Shown here in pieces: positions 9,830 through 18,323 of a stretch of DNA of 18,323 nt. The notes under the pieces were generated by a model, which was not told the DNA's origin, ran no database searches, and saw only the letters and a program-made list of their open reading frames with translations. How positions within the stretch are numbered: the first letter of the stretch is position 1; each line of letters begins with the position of its first letter. Origin of the DNA: Coprinopsis marcescibilis. Taxonomy: Eukaryota; Basidiomycota; Agaricomycetes; Agaricales; Psathyrellaceae. Position numbers and translations under genes: made by a program. The stretch is from NCBI GenBank assembly GCA_004369085.1, contig ML210451.1, forward strand, positions 7,645-25,967, written 5' to 3'.

Positions 9830-10230
9830 TCCACCTAGTGTGGATTTTGAATATCCGACGGTGTCCTTGAGGCCGAAGGGGTGGTAGAACGCGTCATAGA
9901 CGGGCATCAGCACATCAACGGTGTAGTGCCAAGTAGATTCGAGTGAACCAAGAGTCAGCCAATGTGCATTGTGCACTGCGTCTACAGTAGCTGTCAATGT
10001 CCTTTTGAGCTGGCAGAATGCTAATATTGATTTGAACACACAAGGACATACCTTTCGAATGTGTCTCAATCGAACGAGACCGTCCAGCCTCCAGAAAGCC
10101 TTGCGCAAGTAGTAAATAAGACGACGAGGCGGCTCTCGGGTCAATGTGAGGAGCGTTCAAATCATGATGCATGACGGTCCATGGAGAATACGATAGCACG
10201 AAAAGGCGTGAAGTAGTACGAGTAAGTAGT
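9830..10230 (-). pseudogene. Decayed 5' part of gene U (S3)
   Basis: The segment shares the start region with S1 and S2: GCTATCGTAT near 10190, AAGGCTTTCTGGA near 10100, CATTCGAAAGGTATGTCC near 10055, then an intron-like block ending in CCAG near 10008. Downstream of the intron the open reading TVDVLMPVYDAFYHPFG is unrelated to anything I know. The 3' half seen in U-left is missing, and the ankyrin pseudogene follows instead. It lies head-to-head with R3, about 10-20 bp apart. Confidence 0.4.
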
Positions 10231-10242
10231 AAGAGACTTTTC

Positions 10243-11200
10243 TTTGCATGGTGTTGTTATTCTTGGGAGGCGCCGCGACATCTGGTGCCCGACGCCCGAC
10301 GCTCTCTCTCGCTGGGGTCCCTGCCCCTGCTTCTCTGAGCTTGTACCCAACGAGCTAGTCATGGGTAGCTGGGACTTCTCTGGACGCTCTGCGGTGCTCC
10401 AATGGCCTCGAAACTATCTCCAACGCCAGCTGTCTCTCTACATCCCTGCTCTGCACACCCTGGCTTCCTCGCAGATAACCCGCCAGCCCAAGTAATCCCT
10501 CCACTAGCTTCGCCTTCGCCATCCTCTAGGGCGAGCTCTTCGTGCACAGCTTCCCCCAGAACGCCCTATCGCTGGTGCCATTCGAGCTCATTGCGTGCTA
10601 AAGGTCGTCCATCAGTGGTTATGTCCTCAAGTCGGTCACCTCGTCGACGCTGGCTGGTATCGAGCCCCTTTCCATCAATCCGACAGCCATTTTGGCAGCA
10701 CCGCTGCCACAGCTTGCCAGCCCACTTTCAGGAGCAAGGCGATTGACAAGAGGAGCGTCCTCAACGACTCAGTCGCTGCTAACCGTCTCCTCTTCAAGGA
10801 TCTTGAGCTCAACGATAAGGACAAGCCAACCATTTCATCGTCAACTAGATGCCGCGGTTGGTGATTCCAAGTGCACCTTCGATCGTCTGCTGCAGTCGTT
10901 CGGTCACCAACATCATCAACGATTCGAGGTACGATTTTTTGTCTTGCTACACTGTACACTTACAATTGGCTCATCACGCCTTATTATAGGACTTCCTCCT
11001 CGCTACCCCGCCCATCCTGGACTTCAATTGCGTCATTGAGTACCGCAAGCTCGACGAGGCTCCGCCCGTCAAGTCTGGTAAGTATTCTATTCCGTTGTTC
11101 CTATGGGTACTCAACCAATACATTGCCTTAGACTTGCTTCCCCAGCCGACTAGTGACCTTGTCACATCGCAGCTGTGCTGCTCATGGTCACAGAACATCT
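10243..11200 (+). pseudogene. Gene-family 'R' copy R3, the best-preserved exons but not fully open
   Basis: Readable pieces are GELFVHSFPQNAL near 10530, VLNDSVAANRLLFKDLELND near 10760 and, in another frame, DAAVGDSKCTFDRLLQSFG near 10851. The last runs through intron 10929-10989 (61 nt) into DFLLATPPILDFNCVIEYRK and KLDEAPPVKSG, ending at the donor of intron 11078-11131 (54 nt, GTAAGT...CTTAG). The frame is continuous across the first intron in phase 0, which supports real coding on this strand. A frame change separates the two upstream pieces. The copy converges with the main NLR, whose 3' end is at 11669. Family unknown. Confidence 0.5.
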
Positions 11201-11668
11201 AAATTGAGAACATCTGAGATTTGGTCAATGGTGAGGTGTCAACAACTTACAAGGCATTGTCGCTAGTCCGGGCGGGGTATCCAGCCGGCCAACCAGGCGA
11301 CCTACCTTTCTATTCACATCTTTCACCCCAGACATAGACCGTAGCTTTCTTCGACACGAACTAAGCTGTTCATAATTGAAGGAGCAGGGAGTTGCAGTGC
11401 CGAGATCTGATGGTCCAGCGCACCAATTTCAGGTCCACTTCAGAGCACCAGGTCTTGGGGTTGCCCGTCCTGTCTCTCCAGCTCAACCATTTATGATTTA
11501 CTGCCATTTTTACTGCTTTGGCTACTCTTACATCAGACCCGTTGCATATATACCATAAAAATGATAATGATAATTGGTTTTCTTAATATGCTAAAACTTG
11601 GGTTGTGATGATCCGCAGGGTGCTAATATGGACGCATTGTAGAGAAACCCCGTTAGGACTCGGGAGAC
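11201..11668. other. Convergent intergenic region between R3 and the main NLR
   Basis: No gene is seen. It contains an AT-rich stretch near 11530-11600 with ATGATAATGATAATT, which may belong to the NLR terminator and polyadenylation region. Parts are shared with 8630-8904. Confidence 0.4.
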
Positions 11669-12220
11669 CTAACTGGCACCTGCTTTCTGCAAAAGCTCTG
11701 TGCATTCATCGGATCCTTCCTCTTTCGAAACCATAAGCAGTGTCCTGCCTTTGACATCCCGAACCGAAAGGTCGATCCCCTCGACTTTCAGAAGCGCTGA
11801 AACGTTCTTTGGCCGCCTCATATACACAGCAGAGAAGAGTGCTGTCCACCCATTAACATCCGCCGCGTTGATATTGGCCCCCAATCCAAGCCCAAGGAAC
11901 CTGTTGATCATCTCCGGCTCATATGATGATGCTGCATCCATCAGGAGTGTCCTCCTGTAGTCAGCAACACAATGGACATCGACTCCTTCCACCTCAAGGA
12001 GTGCTTCCACTGCATCATATGACCTGGATTTGGCAGCGTATGCTAGAGCTGTGCGACCGTATATATCCCGAGCGTTGACGTCAAATGGCGCTAGCTGGAG
12101 CACTGAGCGGATGATTTCCGCATTACCGGACTTGGCGGCCAGCATCAAGTAGTTCAAGCCCTCGGAGGTCGCATATTTGGCAGAGATAGAGTCGACCTTG
12201 AGCAGGGTGTGGAAGCTCGA
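11669..12220 (-). pseudogene. Out-of-frame C-terminal ankyrin repeats of the main NLR
   Basis: About 184 codons are open from SSFHTLLKVDS to a stop after QKAGAS, in a different frame from the upstream NLR. They encode about five ankyrin repeats (LNYLMLAAKSGNAEIIRSVL, GRTALAYAAKSRSYDAVEAL, RRTLLMDAASSYEPEMINRF, GWTALFSAVYMR, GRTLLMVSKEEG). In the ankyrin pseudogene the joint reads CACCTCAACAGCTTC, whereas here it is CACCTCGAGCTTC, 2 nt shorter. No plausible intron restores the frame without removing a conserved repeat. Either the gene lost its tail or this is a sequence error. Confidence 0.8.
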
Positions 12221-15200
12221 GGTGCCCGCTTGAGATCGCATGCGCCAAGACTGATTTTCCTTCATCGTCCCTGGATTCGACCTTGATCCCTTCGAGCTCA
12301 AGCAGCAGAGCTACAACATCAGCCCATCCTTGCTTCGCCGCCATCATCAGAAGTGTTCGATTTTTGGCATCCACACAATTGTAGTCAACCCCTTCAACCC
12401 CTAGCAGAATCTTCACAGTGTCTTTTGACCGCATTTCCGCTGCGTGTGCCAGTGCTGTCAGTCCCTGCTTGTCTTTGGCGTTGATGTCCAAAGGGCTGGA
12501 AAGTTCGAGTATAGTCTCCACGACCGAGGCAAACTCTTGATGGCGCGACGCACGCATCAAGATCGTAGCTCCATCCTCGTCGGCTGAGTTGACATCGATT
12601 CCGGGTAATCGCAATAGGAGCTCAGCTGCTCCAGAGGAGTAGGCGAGACGATGAAGGGAGTGGGCAAGGGCCGAGTTCCCTCTATCATCCCTAGCGTTGA
12701 TATCGAATGTTCCATGCTTGAGAACAGTTGCGACGGCTTCTGAGTTGCCGGACCTTGCTGCACGCATCAACGAGTTGAAAGATCCCTTCTCATCCAAGCT
12801 GACTTCTGGGACCTCGAGCAAGATTTCAATGATGTTGCTTTGACCATGGTTCAATGCTTTGTCAAGCGCGCCACTGACATCAATACCATTGGTCTTGAGC
12901 AGCATCTTGAGGATGTCGTCGTGACCTTGCTGTGCTACCAGCATAACAGCTGTCTCCCCATCCAATCCTACCCCATTGACATCAATCCCTTCCGCTTCGA
13001 GCAATAGTTGCACGATGTCGCGTTGCCCAGTTATAGAACCCAGAGTCAAAGGGGTATGACTGCGTTCATACAACTCTGTGGCTGCTCCATTCACGTCAAA
13101 GCCGCCTCTCAGAAGCATGGCCTTCACAAGGCTAGCTCTATGATGAGCCACAGCAGCAAACAAGGCTGTCTGTCCGTCCCTGTCTGCCAAATTGACGTCC
13201 ACTCCCTCTACACCCATCAGAAATCCAACGACATCCTCCCAACCCGCCATGCTCGCTAGGATCAGAGGAGTGGATCCTTGTGAGCCCCTGCTGTTGAAGA
13301 TGTTGTGATCCTGAAGCTTCGCTGTGCTGGTCCATCCTTCTGACTTCAACCGGTCAAAATATTCGCGAATCCCGTACAGTGCGGCAACATGAATAGATTC
13401 AAGTAATTCCAGTGAATCTGGTTCATAATCCCAAGGTAAATAAGGCCTAACAGGCGAGTGTGTGATTTCCCCGAAGAATGGGTATTGTTTGCAGTTACTG
13501 AGGAACTCCAAAGCTGAAGCAGGTATCAAGTTGGCATTTGTCGCGTGGAAGCCCCAATATTGATAGGGGTAATCAGCCATTAAGGTTCGCCTCCTGGGGA
13601 AAGGTTCGAGGCGTTTACAGATTTCGGATTCGTCGAAAGAGCCTTGGGATGACACATCGTGGAATCCATAGTGTCGAAGGAATGCTATACAGGTGGAGCC
13701 AATCAGGGCATGTGGATCGTCTGGGTAATGCACCTTGAGTTTCTCGACCATGTATTCGGCTACGCTGTAGTCTTCGAACCGGTCAGTACTAACCCCTAAG
13801 CTGCCAAAATATATGACTTACGAACAAAGCGGGCCAATTTTATCGGTTTACCCCATCTACCTGTGCTTGCCTCAAGTTGGAGTAGACCGCAGCACAGCGA
13901 TAGGATAGACTCGATACCAGTTGGTTCCTGGGTGTGGTCATACCGATACGTCTCTGGGCACACGGACACTGCGAGCACCAACTCTTCAACTGTTAGTGGC
14001 CTTTGTGCATAGGTGACCCAGATGAGTACCCGTTTCGCAAGGTCGGCTTCGTGTTCCGGCAACGCCTTGATGCGCTCCATCGTCACATCGTACATCCCGT
14101 CCATCCCTCGTGGAAGCCCTTCCAGCGCCTTTCGTACTTGTCTTTCATTGGTGCACCCCTTGAGCATATCGAGATGAAGCGAAGCCAGGAGGAACCTATG
14201 CGAAAGGTTAGCAACTCGAGTCATTAACGGACAGGTTTGGCAACTCACATCCCGGAAGATTTCGAGCTGACAATCGAAACGACCTCAGCCTTCAACGTTG
14301 CGTTCTTTGCGAGCAGGTTGCGAAGTGCTGGTATAAGGCGGATCTTCTGGTCGATGAGCAGCGCAATATCGGGATCCGAAGCGATGATAGTCAGGAACCG
14401 AGCATTGGGTACAAGGTCCTTGAGAGAGTCCAATGGGCGAGAGGTGATGAAGAAGTGGACGGGGAGGGAGGATAGGATGTCGAGGAGGTTGACTTGGATA
14501 TCTGATGCAGCTTCGTCAAGACCATCCAGGATATAGAAGGTTTTCTTGAACAAGCCGGAAGCCGCGATCTGTCTTAACAGATCAACGATCTCGCCCTCAG
14601 ATGGCTGTGTGCCCTCTCGTTCATGGCGCTCGTACATTGGCTTCAGGTATGGCAGGACTTGAGGATGTCGTTCGAGGAGTTGGCGGAGGATGGCCCGGAG
14701 AATGTCGATGACTTTCAGTTTCTCCGTGTAGCGGCAGAAAGCGAAGAGGAGGCAGACGCCTTTGGACTCTGATTTCTCAACAAACTTCTGTATGTGTTCA
14801 ATCACGATACAGCTGCAATCATCGATAAGCGGCTGTGCAGACAGACATGCGACTCGACCTACGAAGTGACCGTCTTCCCTGCTCCAGCTGCATGTTTGAG
14901 TCAGTGATGGCTTGAGAGTGTTGGAAATGTGAGTACTTACGCATCCCTGTTGCCCAAATAATACCCCCTATAACACTCGACAACCACTCCTTGAACCAAT
15001 CGCTACCAATAACCCCATGTCCTGTCCCCGGTGTCCTCTTCTCCATATTCTCGTTTACGATGTTGCGAAAGTTTAATTTGCCCAAGGATTCCAAGATTTT
15101 GTCCAATAGCGCTATTCATGTCAGTCAGCATGAGAAATGTTAGGCAAAGAGAAATTCGGTACCATGGTCCACAGCCTTGGCCAGTGCGTTTTCTGGTGGG

Positions 15201-15505
15201 TTGATCACCATATTGTTCACGTTGACCACATTTTTGACCTTGATGTCCCTTCCCGCGGCCATAATAGTGCTGCCATCAATGTGCACCCCTTGAGCTTCTT
15301 GTAGGACCTGAACAGCAGGCACCCGCTCAGGCCCATTGTCCTCTGGTCCCCCAGAGGAAACACGACGTATGACGCCTTGGGTACCATTGTCAGCGTCCGC
15401 GTTCTCTGCACTCGCCGGTGTGCTGAAGTCTGTAAGTCTGAGAGCACCCCCGCTGGACCGATCTCCTGGGGTTCCACGTTGGACGACGACCTGAGCCTGC
15501 AGCAT
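12123..15505 (-). CDS. NACHT-ankyrin NLR (STAND NTPase), right copy, complete apart from the uncertain N-terminus and frame break
   Basis: The exons are 15505-15163, 15111-14941, 14887-14863, 14812-14249, 14195-13822 and 13771-12123. The introns are 51, 53, 50, 53 and 50 nt, all GT...AG, in phases 1, 1, 2, 2 and 1, giving 1041 residues. From ATG 15505: residues 1-110 form a low-complexity segment with GVHIDGSTIMAAGRDI; RTPGTGHGVIGSDWFKEWL leads into the NACHT domain; Walker A GMPGAGKT is at 170-177, Walker B YILDGLDEA at about 273-281, and the sensor-like FFITSRP at about 300-306. Next come the MFLLASLHLDML and GMDGMYDVTMERI blocks typical of fungal NACHT proteins, then RFVHYSVAEYM at 490-500 and YPYQYWGFHA at 560-569. 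About 12 ankyrin repeats run from residue 618 to 1010, and the last 30 residues are out of frame. Such proteins are predicted cytosolic receptors in which nucleotide-driven oligomerisation fires an N-terminal effector. No known effector domain is visible here. ATG 15505 may be intronic (see 15552-15602). Confidence 0.85.
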
Positions 15506-15551
15506 CAATCATTGTATAACGCTTGCCCAACATAAAGATTAATAAACAAAC

Positions 15552-15602
15552 CGGTTTCGAGAATTTCTTCCCCATTTCCCAATGATTTGCAGTTAAAAGA
15601 GC
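15552..15602 (-). other. Candidate upstream coding exon of the right NLR (17 codons)
   Basis: The segment reads ALLTANHWEMGKKFSKP in phase 0. The acceptor TTTACAG lies at 15603. The 55-nt intron 15497-15551 (GTTTGT...CTGCAG) leads into AQVVVQRGTPG, the frame of NLR exon 1. It is conserved in the left copy with mostly silent changes, while the intron carries a 1-nt indel. In this copy the frame also stays open further upstream (HLTALQALLTAN), so the acceptor choice is not certain. The true translation start would then be upstream of 15602. Confidence 0.5.
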
Positions 15603-16315
15603 CTGTAAAGCAGTCAAGTGGAGAGAGATCGATGTAGTGAAGGATTTGCAGTTGATATAGCTTGTAGAGCAGCGAAGGAGATAGAGATCGATGGGGTGAT
15701 AAGGCAAGCTGTGAGAGAGAACACAGCACCAGTCGAACATTGATATCACCCCATGTGATCGCTACCAAAAGCAGCTCGCTGTGCAGATTTACAGCCTTGT
15801 CAAGTGGGACGAGTGTGGCAAAACCGAAATTAACATTGCGGACGAGCAGGGCAGTGCTACATGCAGATTTTGAACGATACTTTGACTTTTCCACCGAGCC
15901 ACTTTCTTTTTGATTATGCATTTCTCCTGACACTATGAGAAAAGGCATCAGCCAGTCAGTTTCAGCATACATAAAGAACGAACGGGGTGCACGCACCTAG
16001 GAGTCAATAGTCCAAGGCAACCGGTTTCGTCTGCATTGACCGCCGCAAATGTTCTGGGCCGAAGGTTTCTCACCTGCCCTGCGATTGCGCCATCTAATGC
16101 CAATCATCCTTGTTCTGACCTGGTGGTCGAGATAGACGGATCGAAGGGTAGTGCGCTGCGCTATTGGAAAGATTCAGCCGTGGAATATGGTATAGGCGAT
16201 CGGGCCAACCCATCTAGCTTCAGCCAGCTTCCGGACAGCGATTCAGGGGCATTGTGGCATATTGTACCAAATTGGCGACTGGGACCGTCGTTTGGATGAT
16301 TCACGTCAAAGAATA
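15603..16315. other. Spacer upstream of the right NLR
   Basis: This is the duplicate of 1135-1836. A minus-strand frame is open from 15996 to 15505, including VRNVNFGFATLVPLDKAVNL, but the left copy has TAA and TGA in it, so I do not call it as a gene. It may hold N-terminal NLR exons or leader. The plus-strand frame at 16036-16299 has only a TTG start and no family resemblance. Confidence 0.4.
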
Positions 16316-17110
16316 GCAATCAAGGGCATCGACAACGGCAGGCGTTCATAGTAGTCTAGTGTGCTTATATAGCACGAATCCCATGAGCAATGAATCGTAT
16401 TTGTCAAGGCATGCATAGACACTCACTGGCGGCACCTTTTGCGAGCCTGAAGGACGTCCTCCATTGGAATCGCGGGGTTGACCATTCAAGCATTGCCGAC
16501 TGGGCGAAATCAAGCAGTCAGTAACCGGAAAGCGCAAAGAGCACATGAAAGTACGCACCCAGGAGGAAGGACGTCCCTTCTTGAGAATCTGCCCAGCGTA
16601 GATATCCCAGGCAACCTACAATGGATCTATGTCAGAAAACCATTGGGCATTCACAAACGGTAGAAGCTCACAAGATCACGGTTAGAGGACGTACCAGTTC
16701 CGACACTAACTGGCATAGTGTGTGAGATGCAGACGGAGAGCACCGTGTTGTTCGATAGCGCGATGGCGAGTCCCACCGAATCCAGGGCGAATCACGCCCT
16801 AGTGAGTGGAACAACGCGCTTCCTGCGAAGATACGCGCCAAGGTCATGGTATTCCGGTCCCTCCAACATATAGAACCACAATAAGGCGTATAGAATACTG
16901 GTTCAAGAGCAATGTAACAGGCAACTTCAAGAAGGTGATCGGAATTTGGCTTTGTTATTCCCCACAGGCACCGGGACAGCGAGAGGAAGATATCCATGCC
17001 GCCGTCTCTGAGCTTCTGCACATTGACTTCTTCATGGGTGTGGGACTTCTCTCACACATCCCCGTTGACCATAGACTACGACATCCAACACCTGGTCGCT
17101 TCTTGCATGA
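16316..17110 (-). pseudogene. Gene U, right copy, broken
   Basis: This is the duplicate of U-left. The exon 16615-16559 (VAWDIYAGQILKKGRPSSW) and the C-terminal YYERLPLSMPLIAIL with its TGA at 16318-16316 are kept. Damage relative to the left copy is a 10-bp deletion at 16980/16981 that breaks the DIFLS frame, loss of about 14 bp covering the proposed start codon, and an acceptor changed from CAG to CAA near 16751. The left copy is therefore the better guide to the gene structure. It lies upstream of the NLR and head-to-head with R4. Confidence 0.6.
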
Positions 17111-17116
17111 CTTTGC

Positions 17117-17765
17117 TTGCCAAACCTCGCCTTCCGAATCGCTGCCAACCGCACTGACAATGTCATCCCCGTAGAGAACGAGCAACTACACCTCGAGCAC
17201 ATCCGTGCAGACATCTTGAAGTTGAGATACATCATCGCTGGTGTCAATGAGGCCTCACGCCAGCCATGGTCTATCCCTCCACTGCATTCGCCATCACCGC
17301 TTTCTTGAGGGCGAGCTGTTTGCGAACGGTAATTATCAGTGAATGACCTCATATCGGCCGGTATCATACTGTCAATACTCTCTCCATTCATTTTGGCAGA
17401 ACCAGGAGTAAGGAGATCGGTAGATGGAGCGTCGTCAACGACACAGTCGTTACCAACCGTCTCCTCTGCATGGCTCTCGAGCTCAACGATACTGGTACCC
17501 CAAGGACGAGCCAACGGCATCGTCGTCATCACGTAGGTGCACGCCGTTGGCCATTCCAAGTGTGCCATCGATCTTAGGGCACAGACATCATCGACGATTG
17601 CGAGGTACCATTTCTTGTCTTGCTCATACGGTACGTTCAGTCCGCTTATCACGCCCTATTATAGGCACGCTTTCTCCTTGCCACTCGCCTTATCGCGGAC
17701 GTTTCAATCCGCGTCGACGAGGCCGGGTTCAAGCCCTTGCGCTCACTCTTGTCTCTGTACAGTCC
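17117..17765 (+). pseudogene. Gene-family 'R' copy R4, 3'-truncated
   Basis: The segment reads RTDNVIPVENEQLHLEHIRA and LKLRYIIAGVNEASRQPW (open here, stopped in R1), then DTVVTNRLLCMALELNDTG near 17440. Intron 17605-17664 (60 nt, GTACCA...TATAG) matches R1 exactly in length. Homology with R1 stops near 17765, before the second intron, where transposon sequence begins. The 5' end lacks the MITE seen beside R1. Confidence 0.55.
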
Positions 17766-17787
17766 GGGACAGCCAAACACAACAAAA

Positions 17788-18323
17788 AGGGTAAATCAGT
17801 GATTTCTCACGAAATAAACGGCCAATGGGCCCAATTTTTTGGGAGAAATGTCAGATTTGGGAAAGCGTTCGAATAAACCATCTCCGAAGTTTTTCCCACG
17901 GGGTTTAAAGGGTGGCATGGATTTTGGGCAGTTTGAACGAAAATTTAAGTAAGGAAAATTAAGCTACCAAGGCTTCTATGGAAACGAGCGCCCTCTGTGA
18001 GATAGTTCGGTGACCTTTATACTTCCGAACAGCCCACGCCGCTGCTTTCCCTGTTACACCGATTGTATAGGCCTCCGTAAAACACCAGGAACGGTTGATG
18101 AAACGACGAACCACATCCGTCGGGTAGCCATTGAGACATTGGACTGCGGCTTGCTTTGCTGCATCGAAGGATGGCTTATCGAGTTGCCTATAACGATATT
18201 TAGCTCATCCCCAGTACTAAAAGGGAATTAGTTTAGAAGTTAGGATGATAATCAAGACGCACCATTTCGATCGGATTGGGCTCGCAATGAAATTTCGGTA
18301 GGAACAGACAGAGATGACTTTGC
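17788..18323. mobile_element. One end of a DNA transposon, continuing past the window
   Basis: It contains the transposase end at 17959-18323 and about 170 bp of non-coding terminal sequence. The outer boundary is inferred from the loss of R1 similarity and a possible TIR start around TCAGTGATTTCTCACG (17796-17811). The second TIR and target duplication are outside the window. The composition and the small insertions in R4 suggest an old copy. Confidence 0.5.
17959..18323 (-). CDS. DDE-superfamily transposase, C-terminal part (fungal Tc1/mariner-like)
   Basis: The frame on the minus strand starts beyond the window. It reads VCSYRNFIASPIRSKW, has a 75-nt intron at 18188-18262 (GTGCGT...TTATAG, with a CTAAC branch-like site), and continues as QLDKPSFDAAKQ, VVRRFINRSW, GVTGKAAAWAVRKYKGHRTI and EALVA before TAA at 17961-17959. 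The RRFINRSW...AY...GLTGKAA.WAVRK..HR pattern is what I recall from the C-terminal end of DDE transposases in Agaricomycetes. The superfamily label is less sure than the transposase call. Without the intron a TGA interrupts the frame. No break is visible in the remaining 94 or so codons, but the catalytic part is not in view. Confidence 0.7.

Larger units (their letters stand above)
14642..17765. repeat. Right arm of the recent segmental duplication
   Basis: This is the partner of 1-2692 plus 3042 to about 3670. It contains the NLR 5' half, the spacer, U-right and R4. The match to R1 ends near 17765, next to the transposon fragment. Compared with the left arm it lacks the MITE, the second 144-bp unit, 15 bp in NLR exon 2, and 10 bp and about 14 bp in U. 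Confidence 0.9.

Noticed and set aside
12123..12301. An intron that would repair the ankyrin frame break
   Set aside because: No GT...AG pair of normal size restores the frame without removing a conserved ankyrin repeat; the 2-nt difference from the pseudogene explains the break more simply.
15505..15996. Minus-strand open frame of 163 codons upstream of the NLR
   Set aside because: The left duplicate has TAA and TGA in the same frame, and the frame disagrees with the spliced NLR exon at 15552-15602. Part of it could still be exon sequence.
17032..17652. Minus-strand open frame of 206 codons across R4 and the U-right 5' end
   Set aside because: Conserved GT...AG introns and coding-like pieces place R on the plus strand; the left copy does not keep this minus frame open.
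1..18323. CRISPR arrays, rRNA, tRNA or bacterial-style operons
   Set aside because: No regularly spaced repeats or tRNA-like cloverleafs were noticed; spliced genes with short introns show the DNA is eukaryotic.

Overview
The window looks like nuclear DNA of a filamentous fungus, most likely an Agaricomycete (Basidiomycota). The reasons are short introns of about 47-80 nt with GT...AG ends, a NACHT-ankyrin STAND/NLR gene of the kind expanded in mushroom-forming fungi, and relics of DNA transposons. It is an accessory, duplication-rich region with little intact coding sequence. I could not fix the species.

The best gene is on the minus strand at about 15602 to 11669. After removal of five introns of 50-53 nt it gives a variable N-terminal segment, a NACHT NTPase (GMPGAGKT, then YILDGLDEA), a winged-helix/HYSVAEY region and about 12 ankyrin repeats. 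A 2-nt frame break near 12220 then puts five more ankyrin repeats out of frame. A second, closely similar NLR starts at 1038 and runs off the left edge of the window. It carries an in-frame 144-bp tandem duplication and a 15-bp duplication that the first copy lacks.

The layout is a repeated cassette of three modules: an NLR/ankyrin gene (minus), a small gene here called U (minus, just upstream of the NLR) and a gene here called R (plus, divergent from U). From left to right: NLR-left (1-1134), U-left (1837-2690), a 345-bp MITE, R1 (3042-4210); two decayed U copies S1 (4641-5473) and S2 (5520-6740), then R2 (6838-8310); an ankyrin pseudogene (8905-9812), U copy S3 (9830-10230), R3 (10243-11200); the main NLR (11669-15602), a decayed U-right (16316-17110) and R4 (17117-17765), which is cut off by a DNA transposon fragment (about 17788-18323). 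The outer two cassettes are a recent duplication and the inner ones are much older.

Only the NLR and the transposase can be assigned to known families. U-left has a self-consistent five-exon model of 116 codons. R has plus-strand introns at matching positions in four copies, but no copy I read is fully open. I recognise neither protein. No rRNA, tRNA or CRISPR was seen.
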